A DNA stretch of 64,000 nucleotides from Lycium barbarum (Eukaryota > Streptophyta > Magnoliopsida > Solanales > Solanaceae), in the NCBI RefSeq assembly GCF_019175385.1, contig NC_083339.1, forward strand, positions 82,014,120 through 82,078,119, given 5' to 3'. Numbering within the stretch: position 1 is the stretch's first letter; every line of letters begins with the position of its first letter. Of this stretch, positions 13,040 through 25,816 are shown piece by piece. The notes under the pieces were generated by a model, which did not search any database, was not told where the DNA came from, and saw only the letters and a program-made list of their open reading frames with translations. The position numbers were made by a program, and so were the translations under genes.

Positions 13040-14257
13040 TCCTCCCCCCCTTAGGAACATTCGTCCCCGAATGTCAAATTAGTCCTACATAATTATACCG
13101 CTTCTGGTGATCTTATAACGAATCACTCGTAACTTGAACTCATCTATCATGCTGTGCCTTTCTTTACTTAGCCTAATGACATTCTCCACCTGAAATCTGT
13201 TAATATTGATCTTCCAAATATAGTAGACACGATTTAACTACCTCCGTAATCGACTACAACTTACCATATCCATCTATACTTGAAGCTTAAGTCGAGTTCT
13301 TCTTGCTCGTTCTCTTTAAATTCACTGTCTTCTAGTAACTAGCTCGTTCTGACCATCTCACTTAAACCATTTCGCAATTTCCCTTAATCCCACTTATAAC
13401 ACTTCAAGCATATTATCTCGTGTCATTTCTCTCTTTTTGACTCAACTCTTCTATCGCCCCTTTACTCAGATTCACCTGGGTCTCCAATCCCTCCTAAAAT
13501 GATCTCCAGAAATTTGCTGATCATATATGCTTTCCCAAAATAAAATTTCCCAAGTAAGGATGATGCTTCTTACGAATGACATGGAGGGTATCTCTTAGAC
13601 TTTAATCCAACATAATAGATTTGCCCTATCGGTATCAACTTTCAAAACATGCTAAGAACTTATATCTCATTTTCCCTATTCATATTTCAAGAAAAATTTG
13701 GGCAGAGGTTCCTCTGTATTTCTTACTATCCCAAAACCTGCACGCAGGACATACCAACCATGCCTCACAGGGACAACACACATACGTATATACACATCAT
13801 ATCACATCGTATCATAACCACACAGGGCTAACAATTTCAAATAAAAGTATGAAATGTCGAGACTTACCTCACATGCCTACCTCAAACGGCATCAGAGGCA
13901 CTTTCCTGTTTACTTTCCCTTTCAATTTTCAACTTTATGTTTCAATCGTACTTCAAGATACCTTACCCAGCATACATCTTTCATACCATTGCTTACCTGT
14001 GTACTGTGTAGCTTCCAATATCATCAGTCACTGTCTTACGTCGATACCGTTCTCCAGCTGAAATTAAGGGTTAGTAAGAGGAATTTCATTTCTTATGGCT
14101 GGCTCTATCGCACGATCTAAGATATGAAAGAAAGGTAACATCCTAAATGTCCTGTAGCCTCCTGTTTATAGATATGGTGCACAACACACCGATAAACAAG
14201 ACTCTACTAGACACGGTCTGTAGACAATCCGAGGACGAACTGCTCTGATACCACTTC
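13040..14257 (-). mobile_element. Internal region 2 of array B (noncoding, 1218 bp)
   Basis: Exactly the same length as internal region 1 and differing only by scattered substitutions (for example CACTTG/CACTCG and GAAATATTTGG/GAAAAATTTGG). PBS at 14242-14253; dimerisation-like hairpin at 14171-14190. It has the same GAG|GTAAGT ... GCAG|G cassette and no coding domain. Confidence 0.9.
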
Positions 14258-16797
14258 TGTCACGACCCAACCCCGTAGGCCGTGACTAGTGCCCGAGTTG
14301 GGCACCCTAACACACTTATCCAAATTGAATCACATACAAATAGCGCATACGGCACAAATGTCCCACGCTACCTCAAATCATATCAAAAGCCGACAAGGCT
14401 GCCATAACGAGTGGGATCATAATAACGCAACAGTACAGAAATAGGCACCAGCCCACATATATGTCTACAGACCTCTAAACAGACCAACCGAATCATATGG
14501 CGGGACAGGGCCCCGCCGTACCCTGAATAAACATAAACCTGAACATCGGTAGAGTATGTACCCAAAATGTCGGCTCTGGAACAAAGGGAGCACTCCGAAC
14601 CGCAGAATAGAAATCCTACGCCGGTGGGTCACCAAAACCTGAGTCTGTACCTGCGGGCATGAAACGCAACCCCCAAAGAAGAGGGGGTCAGTACGGAAAA
14701 TGTACTGAGTATGTAAAGCGGAATTATAACAAATATAATCATAGTCCGAACCAGAAGTGCAGAGATATAGCGGACAGAATCACCATACGGATCGGGGCAC
14801 AGAATATGGCTGACATAATCGTAATCAGAGTTAGAGGTACCGAAGTGTAACAGACTGAATCACGGTCTGAATCATATTTCCGGAAGTGTAACAGACGGAG
14901 TCATAATCCAGATCAGGCATACAGAAGCGTAACAGCCAAAATCTTGCATGCAGAGTCATAAGCATATACAGATACAGGTAGCATATATATCAGATCCCGA
15001 AAGACAAATACGGCAATCAAAATGCCAAACTGCTTTGCTTTCTTTAAAAAAAACATTTCCGTCTCATACACATAGAAAATCAAACACACAAATGCCGCGG
15101 CCAAAAGTCCAGCGGTTAACATCCCAAATGCGGCATACCGCGGTCAAGAATCCAGCGGTCAATGTCGCACGCACCGCGGTCGAGAATCCAGCGGTCAACA
15201 TCACAAATGCGGCATACCGCGGTCAAGAATCCAACGGTCAATGTCGCACACACCACGGTCAAGAATCCAGCGGTCAACGTCACACAGTGCACACAATAAT
15301 AAAACCGGCCCGGGACTGGGCGAAAGAAGTAATAACAGAATGCACGAGCGGAATCGTAAATAACCGTAAGCATGCAAATCTCTTACCACAACCCAACAGG
15401 ATAATCAAAACAAACTGTTAGTTCAACCCCGGAACAACAGTCAAACATGTTATAACCCCAATGAAATGATTAAACCACCATCTCACAGTAGTTGACGCAC
15501 TAGTCATAAGTTTTCATGTTTCAAAGACATTGTGGGACTTACGAAATACTTCAAAACAACTGTCGTATAGTAGTTAGAAAAGTAGCCAAGAGTTTCCTTT
15601 GAATTCCACTTCAAAATAAGTCAAACGGAACAAATCAGAAAAATCTGGGAATAGTGGGCCCACCTCGAATCAAATGAGGTGGCGTACGTAAATTATGGAT
15701 CATAGGTCTTATGGAGTCATCCGTGAGAGTTTTAGGGCATTCCGACTTCATTTGCGAAAGTTACATACATATAGGTCATTTTGCCGACGAAAGGTTAAGA
15801 AACCAATTCAATCTCATTGAATGAAATGGAGCCAATTTCAATCTCGGATTTCTAGAAACAGGGTCGTATCTGAGGCTCGCGGCCGGGCCTATTATGTCTA
15901 GAACATGCCAAAGAATGAAGGGAAAGACTTTACATACCTTGATTGCGCCTTACGCTCATCCAAGTTCAATTCTCGTTTCGCTCAAAATCTACAAATGGTC
16001 ATGTTTACCAATTGTCAATAGTATGACTTTTAGCATTCAAATATTTAATTCATTACTTGTCTACAAAAATTTGGGCAGCATTTCCCCTATAAACTCGCCT
16101 ATCCGAATTTCCAATTGCTCTCCTGTTGACACAGAAATACCAACAATAACATATGGACACAACCATATCTTCAATTCTTTTATTTCAACAAGAACAACAA
16201 CATACCAAAACAGCCCCCAACTATAATATAACGATGCCCGAAATTCTAACGAACACTTGCAATACACCAAGCAGCCCATATGCACTTCTTATACCTTATT
16301 TCATGCAATCTTTTCAGCAAATTTCTGAGAAATACAACAGTAGCCACACGACGCCACATCATCTATTCATATGCAACTAAACCACATTATTATCTCTATA
16401 ATCCTTACAACAACCCACAACAATTTAACTCCAACTCTAACCATTAAATTCCTTCACTCTCCTCACATAATCCATGATTACAACAACCAAAATATTAATT
16501 CAAATCAGTCCTTCAATTTCAATTAAAACAGCCCCTCACCCATAAATTTCAACAAAACAACAAACGAGTTTATAATGCTGTTTTCTCCGTTCTAATTCGT
16601 TAAAACTCTAAATAAACACTTTAATAACATAAAAGGAATTTTATAAATACCTTATCAGAAGCTCCACCACGAAAATTTCATCCCCCAAGACCAATATTTA
16701 TCTCAAATTGAAGGCAATGCAACGTACAACGTTTTTCTCTTCATGAGCTTCGGGATTCGGAGCCTGAATTTTAATCAAAATGGCTTCCTTAGCCTAG

Positions 16798-16828
<31 letters not shown>

Positions 16829-17615
16829 AATGTTTTGGAGGATATGAGCTGAAAATGATCAGCCCTCAAATGAATCTACTATATATTTTAACGTTAATGG
16901 GCCTCATGGGCCGAAACATACTCATGGGCCAAAATATGAGTGCTTGGATCGGTCTCAAGTTTCTGCCCCGCCATCCCAACTTTCATCTTCCATATCTCCT
17001 TATTCCGATATCATTTTGACGTGAGGTTTGTTGCGTTGAAAGCTAGACTCGATGAACTTACTTTTAGGCTTTTAAAACACCTTAAAACTCCTCATATACT
17101 AGGAGATATGCCTCAAACAATATTGGCTAAAAATCTGGTCCGAGATTTTTCTGAAGTTGTTCGGATTCATTTCGTTCAGATTCGTTTAACTTCTAATCCT
17201 CTTCCGACCCTCATGTAACCTCTTATACATACATATACATACTCATATACATACATAACAATCCATACACATCTCGAAGGGTCCGGAGAATCACAATAAC
17301 CTTAAACGTAACTGGAGAACTTACGAAGCTTCGACGAAACTCCAATCGCAAAAATATATTCATATCTTTTATCCATCTTCTATATCATTACTAATAATCT
17401 CAAATACTTTAAAAGGGCACTCACATTACCTCATATACGCTCATAACGCGATTTGAAATCCTTTAGGTTACGATGTCACCTCGGGATACTTAAGGCAACC
17501 ATATATATATATATATAACGATATTCTTACTAACTCGATTAACTTTCCTTGAACTTTCTTAACTCATTCTTTCTTGTCTTAATTAAAATATCACAAACTC
17601 TTACGGGGTGTAACA
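14258..17615 (-). mobile_element. LTR3 of array B (5' LTR, 3358 bp)
   Basis: TGTCACGACCC at 14258 to GTGTAACA at 17615, followed by the duplication CAAAT. Triple hairpin 14648-14720; TATA about 16879-16890; (CT)n about 16800-16829. Private changes include CAGCCAAAATCTTG near 14934. Confidence 0.93.
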
Positions 17616-17652
17616 CAAATAATCCCAACAAGCGACAAGCTCGGTTCGATTA

Positions 17653-20522
17653 TGTCATGACCCAACCCCGTGGGCCGCGACTGGTATCCTAACTGGATAC
17701 CCATACGTACCTACTTAACAGAATTTCATACCACACAGATTTTTTTCCAAACAGATGTGTACAGAATCAGGCCGATACAGATGCGGCGCGCGCGAACATA
17801 TACATACTTGAACATACAGAAATTACAGACAAGCCGATGAGGCTACATACAGACGGAGTCACAAAATCGTTCGTACTTACCTAAACAGATGAAACCCGTA
17901 ACCCACATATCTATCTACAGGCCTCTACAGACATACAGAATCATATGACGGGACAGGGCCCCGCCGTACCCAGAATTTCCATACATACAAAATATACGGA
18001 AAACAGAAGATATATACCAAAAGTGTACTCTCCGGATCAAAGGAGCTCTTCAGAACAGCAGAATCAGAACCCTACGCTGGCGGTGTATCACCTGGTGCGT
18101 CTGTACCTGCGGGCATGTAGCGCAGCCCCCGAAGAACCGAGGGTCAGTACGAAAAATGTACCGAATATGTAAAGCGGAAATATAACAAACACAATCATAG
18201 TCTGAATCAGGAGCACAGAAGTATAGCAAACGAAATTGAAATCCAACGAACAGACAGGGATATACCGGACAGAGTCGTAGTTCAGACAGACAGACGGAAG
18301 GATATCGGACAGGATCATAGTCCGAACGAACAGACCGAATCATAATCCAATCAGACAGACAGAATCATAATAGGGCACAAGAACGTGGTCGCCACTCCTG
18401 CCTTTGGCGCCACAACATGTCATATTTCAGATGATTTCATATCTTCAAACATCTCCGTCACATAACACATCATATCATAACCACGGTAATCCCGGGGACA
18501 GATCACACGCCGGGAAACCGGACACATCATACTTCGTAACATATACACGGTAACCGGGAACGACATGTACCACAGTACCCCGGAACCGAACACATCATAC
18601 TTCGGAATTCATACATGGGACCCGGCCCCCGACAAGGGACTCGGCGGCCCATCCGCACGATATAAACCAGCCCAGGATCCGGTGAAAGGAATCATAGCAC
18701 ATGGACGAACTGATTAATAAGAGACCACATACATACAGATCATTATACAGACCCAATCAAATTGAGGAAGGCCATATGGCGAGGCGACATATGTAAATTA
18801 CTGATAATAGACCTTATGAGGTCATCCATAATCATTTGGAAGTGTTCCGACTCCGTTTGGGAAGGTTTCGTGCAAAAGTTCACTTTGAAGGCATTTTATA
18901 AGAAAATGGTTTCAATTGTACTGAAGGAATTGGAGCGGATTTCCATCTCGAATTCCGAGGAACGGAGTGTACTTAAGGCTCGCGGCCGAGCCTATCACTT
19001 CTGGAACATGCCTAAGAATAAAGGGGAAGGCTTTACATACCTCGATAGCGCCTTACCCTCGCTTGGCGTCGACTCCAATTTCGTCCAAAATCTAGAAATG
19101 GTCAAGTTTACCATTTGTTAGTTTCAGACTCTTCAATAGTCCAACTTAACACATACTTGCCTACCGAAATTTCGGCAGCATTTCCTGTGTATATAAGACA
19201 TCCCCGAGACTTAGCTCGGCTCGATTCATTAACACAACAACCCAGAAACAACATCAAAACAACAACAGACATTAAAACACACACTATGGCACCACTAGCC
19301 ATCGTTTCGGCATAGCGAAACATCTTTCGTTTCAATCTTACGTTTCCAACCCAAACTTGTTATTTTGATATTCATCACCCATCAAAGTCGTTACAACATA
19401 CGTCGGAGGCATATCATACCATTTTCACAAGATATATATAAGATATGCAAAACATACAAACTTTCCATCAAAGCCACTACTTATCCAATTCTCTTAACCT
19501 TCAACATACAAGTTCATTACACATTTCCATCTTCCAAATTCATCAACATTAATCATAATTTGCCTCTTGATACTTTCATTTCCATTTTTACACAAACCAT
19601 AACAAAGTTGCATATTTTCCTACAACAACTTAATAACCACTTTTCCATGACAATAAAGATTGTTATCTTTCCATTCACTTCACCATAACACGCTTAACAC
19701 ACTAACAAGAGTAAATTCATATTCCACCACCAATACAATACCACACGGCCACATACAATATTCTCCAACTTCCATTAATTCATTCCACTTTCATTTCTAA
19801 TACAATTTCCACCATACTACAACGAAATTACAACATGAATTCAAATCATCAAAGACATGTAATATAGGCATACTCACGGCCCAAACACAAGCACTTCCAA
19901 CACACAAAAATTTCATACTTTTCATTCATTTCCACACACCACAACATATATACATATATTTCATGGCATGAAAATGGTAAAATCCTTACCTTTTCTTCAA
20001 GTTGTCCACTTGCTACAAAGTTGTCCTCTTGCCAAACTAATTGTACCAAGTTGTAGAGGACTTTGCACTTAGTAATATTCCCACAAGAATTTGATTTTTA
20101 AACCAAGGATTAGGCTCCAAAATTTTTCTTTCTTTTCTCCTCTCTTACCCGAACTCCCCTCTTTCTTTTTCTTTGTTCTTGCTTTGTGTTTTTCTTGAAT
20201 GTTCTTTGGATATAGATCATTATATAATATTACTTAATTAACTTATGGACTTGAGCCATTTTTTCATGACATGGCCGGTTGGGCTCCCTTATTAGGCCTC
20301 ATTTTATCATCATTTGTTTTTAGTCCAAATTGTTGGCTACATATTGTAATCCATAAGGCAAATTTCCAAAATTCCAATTTTGCCCTTGGCCTCGTTTCGT
20401 AATTCCACACCATCATATTCATAGCCTACACATTCATACCAAGTAAGGTCCAATTGTGGCCTTATTCATCACAAGTCAATTTATCTTGAATTTTCGAATA
20501 AGCAAAAACGTCGGATGTAACA
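17653..20522 (-). mobile_element. 3' LTR of element C (C1, 2870 bp)
   Basis: TGTCATGACCC at 17653 to CGGATGTAACA at 20522, directly followed by the PPT. Triple hairpin 18103-18175 (GTACCGAG gives a G-U pair in hairpin 1). TATA-like TATATAATATT at 20221. First-exon-like box 19995-20065 ends at AAAAG|GTAAGG. It lacks about 248 bp that C2 has (34291-34538). Confidence 0.92.
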
Positions 20523-21401
20523 TCCTCCCCCCCTTTAAAACATTCGTCCTCGAATGTTAAATTGACCTCATGGGGTGTCATACTTCTTCAGGGGTTCTTT
20601 TTATACTTGTCCTTTGTTGATTTTCCGATATGGATTCTTTACCCATATGATGGAGTAATTCTTCACATCACTGATTCAAATGCCTTTATAATATATTTTC
20701 TCATACCCCACATAATCATCGGACCATAAACTATATTCTCGTAACAGACGAATACTTTCCAGACATCATAGTCAATACTATTTCTTGTGGCACTCCTCGA
20801 TTCCTTACCATATTATCGTGATTCCACGTCATACCAAACAGATTCAGAACTAGGATCGGACGCACAGGAGCATATCGGACTGATTCGTAATCGGAGGCAA
20901 ACGTACTAAACTATAACGAACGGATTCGTAGTCAAAGTCAGATGTATGGGAGGGTATCAGACAGATCCGAGATCAGAGTCAGACGTATAGAGTTATATCA
21001 GACAGATTCATGTCCAGAGTCAATCGGACAGAGGTGTATCAGACCGAAACGTAATCGGATTCAGAAGTACAGAGGCGTGATAGACAGAGCCTTATCAGAC
21101 TCAGAGGTGCAGAAGTATAACAGATAGAATCTGAATTAAAATCAGATCACTCCTGTTAAGGCTCCAGTGACTTATGAAAATTTCCCTTATTTGTGAACTT
21201 GTTCGCCAAGTTGTCATACAAATCGTCTTGCGTGTCGCTTATCGACTCTTTCAGAGATTCCGCTTATTCACACTTCTTATCTTTCATCTTTCCTACTATC
21301 CATACTCTTTTTATTTTTTAAGACATCGTCATACCAGACTAAATTATAACGTAATCGGGCCTTTTTCTATCCCTTGACAACATTCGGATCGTCGCCCCCG
21401 C
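20523..21401 (-). mobile_element. Element C internal region, PPT side
   Basis: The PPT (minus strand AAAGGGGGGGAGGA) and conserved hairpin CATTCGTCCTCGAATG (20541-20556) are followed by noncoding sequence. Between about 20840 and 21150 there is a degenerate tandem array with words such as TCAGACAGATTC and AGAGTCAGACGTA. No protein domain is visible. It ends at 21401, where D inserted; 21397-21401 is the CCCGC duplication. Confidence 0.85.
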
Positions 21402-24400
21402 TGTCACGACCCAACCCCGTGGGCCGTGACTAGTGCCCGATATGGACACCCGTACAAACTTACCAGCCGAATCACGCTTACACTTACATTTTTTTTTTGA
21501 ACCTCGTGCGTACAAATTATAAACATATCCTTTAACCCGATACTTATAACATACACGTGACCCGATTATGTTAGCATAGTGCAGGGGAGAATCAAACAGA
21601 AACCAAGTACACATTTCAGAGCAAACATGACCCGTAACCCACATACATGTCTACAGGCCCCTAATACAGACAACAGAATCATATGGCGAGACAGGGCCCC
21701 GCCGTACCCCAGAATAATCATAAACACAATAATATGTACAACTGAAGGATCTGTACCAAAAAGGTGGGCTCCGGAACAAAGGAGCACTCCTAAAAGCCGA
21801 CTGTGTACCTAGGCTGGCGGACCACCACAATAAGCGTCTGTACCTGCGTGGCATGAAGCGCAGCCCCCGAAGAAAGGGGGTCAGTACGGAATATGTACTG
21901 AGTATGTAAAGCATGGAATACAGAAAATAGAAACATGACCCGAACAACGGTACCAAAACAAGTACGCTATCGAAAATACCAGAGCGCTTACGTTCCACAC
22001 ACAAGTCATCTATATACTCATATGTCGATGTCGGAGGCCAGAAGAAATACAATAAATACGTGAATCATCCTGTGTACCAAAAGCTTACCTACCAAACTCA
22101 GGGTGTGCATGACAGGATCGTATATTTTATATGTATATGTCAAATAGCATGCCCCGGCCCTTTGTGAGGGACGCGGTATATGGAATCATATATATTAACA
22201 TCATATCTCAAATATTCATGTATCGTGCCCCGGCCCTTGATAAGGGACGCGGTGAAACATATATCAAATATGCCAATGTCATGTAACATATATGCAAGTA
22301 ACGTACCCCGGCCCTCAGCGAGGGGCGCGGTGAATCATATTTCATGTATGTCAATGTCATGTATCATGCATGCATGTAACGTGCCCCGGCCCTCTTTTGC
22401 GGGACGCGGTGAATGTGCCATCCTGGCCACCACCCCGTCATCATATCATAATGTCATCATATCATACGTAACATGCCCCGGCCCGCAAGTGAGAGGGACG
22501 CGGTGAATAATGCAGAGAGATACGCACGAGAACATGTCCTGGCTCGGGCTCAGTGAAATCCAAATCAACGCTTGCACGAACAGAGTAGTGCGAAACCACG
22601 AGCACACAATCAAGACCCGAGATACAAACATACTCATATGCAAACACAATATCGATGTCTGGAGGTCCAGAAACAAGTTTCGGGTCGATCGGAACTAGTA
22701 TACGAAAGATACGAGCGTTCGAAGTACGGAACGCTCCATAAATATTTCGGAAGTCAATCTTCACAAAACCGAAGTATTAGTCATATCAGCTATCTTTCGG
22801 ATGACGTATATAGCAAATTAAGTACAACTTAGATTCATACGCACACACACCACTACATATCAAGGTATTAATTATATCACTTGTTTTCTTTATTAACAAC
22901 TAAGGAATATATCAAATAAGTCTTTAGGTATCGTGCCAACTTCATGTGTATGAAATCAAATAACCTTTCGAAATCATGTGTACGTATCGTAATATATCAA
23001 GCTTCGGTGAAACCATCATTCGTGTTATCATTCTTCCAATTTTTTTTTTAAAAACATGCTTCACGAAAGTTGGGGACAATATGACTCATAACATTCTTTC
23101 CGACACAAATTCTTTATACTTATTTCATTACTCGATCATGTCGTGAAATGGGTCATGTCAGGTATACTTCTATCATTTAGTAATCGGAACGATAGCCAAG
23201 AGTTTCCCTTAATTATAGTACGGAATTAAGCCAAATAGAACAATAGGGGAATATTCGGGAGTAGTGGGTCCACCTCGGATCAAGTCGAGGCGACGGACAT
23301 GAATCATGGACATTAAGGGCTATAGAGTCATCCAAGGAAGTTTCGAGTCGACTTGATCACATTTACAAAAGTTTCGGACGTTTGATTTCCTTCCAACCAA
23401 AACGTGAGATTTATAGTTCAATTAGATTGAATGAATAGTGCTCAAATTAAATTTCGGATTTCTATGAACAGAATTTCCCCCAAGGCTCAAGTATCGACCT
23501 AGACTTCCTAGGACATGCCAAAAGAAGAAATAGGGTAGCCTTACATACCTTTCTCGCGGCTTATGCTCGCGCAAAAATCAAATCCCGTTTCGCTCAGAAT
23601 CTACAAATAGTCAAAGTTACCAATTAGGAATTGCAAGACTTTTAAGAATTCATTTAACTTCATATTTGTCTACCGAAATTTCGGCAGCACTTCCCCTATA
23701 TATATAACACCCCCGAGGCTTAGCTCGGCTCACAACATCAACAACAACAAGCCAACAATACCAAACGACGTCGAGTTCATAACGAAATAGGTTCTAACAT
23801 CAATGATCTTCTTTCTACATAAGATGACAACTTTCATACAAACTTTACAATGTCAAACTAACATCAACGTTATCATATTCATTTACCCATTCAAGATTAT
23901 TCAAACACATCCCAACAATGTTCCAAACAATATAAATGAGTTCGAATGATTTGTCGCTTTCCATATTCCAACCGAAGCGTCTACGACCACGACGAACATA
24001 CTAACTCACATCGTTTCCTTCCAAATTCACTAACAACAACATCAATTTACATCCTATGATCTTACTTTAACAATTATATAAAAACTATATAAAATCACAT
24101 AATTTCCCATAATGACATACAACCAATTTCAATGCCAATTCAACTCGTTAAATTTTCATTTACGTCATACATACCACAACGACGCAACTACTCAACTAAA
24201 TGAACTTCATTTCGCCTCCCGTTCACTATCCATGGCTCACGGCCAAACACTACTTCACACACCTACACGGCTACATCCAAACACAACACCATTCCGAAAT
24301 CTTCATGCAACTCTAATCACTAACACATACATATCCATTTCATAGAATAAAAACATGAAAATCTCACCTTTTTCTTAAAGTTCCGACTTGCCGCAAACGT

Positions 24401-24954
24401 CGCTCTTACGCCGAACTAATTGTATCACGTCGGAGAGCGTCTTGTATACATCATGAATACAAGAAGAACAGGATTTTTAAGTTGGAAACAAAGCTTGGAA
24501 AATTATTTTTCTCCTCCCCTTGATGCTCGGCCGAGAGCTCCTTCAATGGGGGTTCTTCAATTTTTGTGCTTTAATTGATTTTCTTGAACCTTCTAAAGAT
24601 AAGCTTGCATATATATAATATTGCCCCCTTTAATATTTTATCACATGTAAATCACATGACTTCTTAATTCAAGATTTGGGCCATTAAATTGGGCCATGGC
24701 CGGCCACCTTTGTGAGTTGGGCCTCAATTTCCTTTTATTTTTGTTGAGCCCAATTCGTTAAAATTCTCGTTTAGTAATTCCCGAAACAAATTTCCAAAAT
24801 CCCAAATTGGCCCTTGGCCATCCTCCATACTCCCGCACCAATATTTTCCATGAGTTGCACACACATATTGGTTAGAACCAAGATATGGCCTCATTTCTCA
24901 CAAGTCAAGTTTATTTCAAATCTTTACGACTACGCAAACTTACGGGATATAACA
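21402..24954 (-). mobile_element. 3' LTR of element D (D1, 3553 bp)
   Basis: TGTCACGACCC at 21402 to GGGATATAACA at 24954. Triple hairpin 21841-21912; CCCCGGCCC subrepeats 22150-22505; donor-like AAAG|GTATGTAAGG near 23548; GCTGCCGAAATTTCGGTAG box near 23672-23690; first-exon-like box 24370-24450; TATA 24609-24620. Potential frames in both strands recur only because the LTR recurs. Confidence 0.94.
22143..22510. repeat. CCCCGGCCCT...AGGGACGCGGTG tandem subrepeats, LTR D1
   Basis: About five copies, 70-100 bp apart, of GTGCCCCGGCCCT plus a short loop plus AGGGACGCGGTGAA. Each copy can fold locally (GGCCCT pairing with AGGG). The same array is in D2 at about 28313-28695, where an extra 16-bp copy of AATGTCATCATATCAT distinguishes the two LTRs. 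Confidence 0.85.
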
Positions 24955-25528
24955 TCCTCCCCCCCTTTTAAAACATTCGTCCTCGAATGTTCAACTGACC
25001 TGAGGGGTCTCATGATACTTCGGGGAGGTTCCTTTCTTTCTTTCAAAAATTCTCAAACGTTACAATTGCTACCTTCTTGTCTTCCGTTTATTTACTTTTC
25101 CTTCCTTTCCACGTATCATCGCATCGGGATCTTCTACCCTTACTGTAGTGAGATTAGTATCAGTTCATTTCATAATATCTATACCCTATCCTTTACTTGT
25201 CTCTTAACTTTCGTTTGGCTAATATATTTCATATGTGTTTACACTGGCTGCTGGGCCCCACCACCGACCGGTACGGCCATAGACGGAACGTTATACGCAT
25301 ACTTATACATTTATTACCATTTACTCACAAAACGCTTCCAAACGTTTACTCAAACGTACCCTAATTCCAGAACTGTACTGTGTTTCCTTCTTCTTCACCG
25401 ACCGAGTCTGCTTTGGTCTACCCGATCTATCTAGGGTTTCTAACCATTTGGTTCATTCTTATTTCGTTTAGGTTACCCCTGGTTTCACATCTGCCTTTTA
25501 TATTTACATTTACGAGAAATTTGGTGTA

Positions 25529-25632
25529 CTTCCCAGGGGGTCACCCATCCCAAAATTGCTCCGCCCCTAGCACGCTTAACCCCGGAACTTCCGTGCATTT
25601 TGATGCATTAGCGCTGGTATAATTGCGTCGAC
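25529..25632 (-). pseudogene. 5S rRNA-derived segment inside element D
   Basis: On the minus strand this reads like plant 5S rRNA for about 100 bases, lacking the 3' terminal part. Recognisable are ATACCAGCGCTAATGCA (5' domain), TTAAGCGTGCTAGG (box A) and GGATGGGTGACC followed by CCTGGGAAGT (box C). The box A and box C regions of the internal pol III promoter are close to the functional sequence. Sense is the same as element D. Known precedent: Cassandra TRIM elements carry 5S sequence in their LTRs; here it lies in a gypsy internal region. Confidence 0.82.
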
Positions 25633-25759
25633 TACCTCACACGACCTTTGTCACGTACTTTAAGGCAGGTCGGTATCTTACACTTTCCGGAAGGTCCTCG
25701 TAGCGGGTCCCACTCCGATTTGGAGAGGATCGTTTATTATTATGAAACTACCGGGTTAG

Positions 25760-25793
25760 CCCCCCCCCCCCCCCCCCCCCCCTTTTTTTTTTT
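25760..25793 (-). repeat. A11-G23 homopurine tract downstream of gag
   Basis: On the plus strand 23 C are followed by 11 T; in element sense this is an uninterrupted 34-base purine run about 25 bases beyond the gag stop. It is longer than the real PPT of D and could act as a second plus-strand primer, or be a slippage product. Homopolymer length may be affected by sequencing error. Confidence 0.7.
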
Positions 25794-25816
25794 GATTCTT
25801 GAACATTCACTTTTAT

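Larger units (their letters stand above)
5113..17615 (-). mobile_element. Element B: tandem three-LTR retrotransposon array
   Basis: Structure read directly: LTR1 5113-8474, internal 8475-9692, LTR2 9693-13039, internal 13040-14257, LTR3 14258-17615. The outer flanks carry the same 5-bp duplication CAAAT (5108-5112 and 17616-17620), so the whole array behaves as one insertion. The internal regions are both 1218 bp with no gag or pol, only PPT, a noncoding stretch, a cassette with intron-like borders, leader and PBS. Non-autonomous; it would need Gag and Pol from relatives. Inserted in LTR E, 32 bp from element C. Confidence 0.95.
24955..25816 (-). mobile_element. Element D internal region, PPT to gag stop
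   Basis: Noncoding trailer of D. In sense order from gag: a 34-base purine tract (A11 then G23, 25793-25760), a 5S rRNA-like segment (25632-25529), an AT-rich stretch, the hairpin CATTCGTCCTCGAATG (24973-24988) and the PPT next to D1. About 500 bp around the 5S segment resembles the corresponding part of C (31250-31760). Frames open on the plus strand here cross the LTR border and are not credible. Confidence 0.82.

Noticed and set aside
18050..18343. 97-codon minus frame repeated at 33560-33853
   Set aside because: Part of LTR C; repeated with the LTR and with no similarity to gag, pol or a host protein.
21651..22052. 133-codon minus frame repeated at 27821-28222
   Set aside because: It spans the triple-hairpin region of LTR D; its conservation follows RNA structure and recent duplication, not protein.
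24814..25434. 206-codon plus-strand frame
   Set aside because: It crosses the border between LTR D1 and the internal region, antisense to the element, and ends near the 5S-like segment; low-complexity hydrophobic translation.
25683..25715. Second inverted 5S fragment on the plus strand (GGTCCTCGTAGCGGGTCCCA)
   Set aside because: Resembles the 5S 3' end only over a few words; too short and too diverged to separate from chance.
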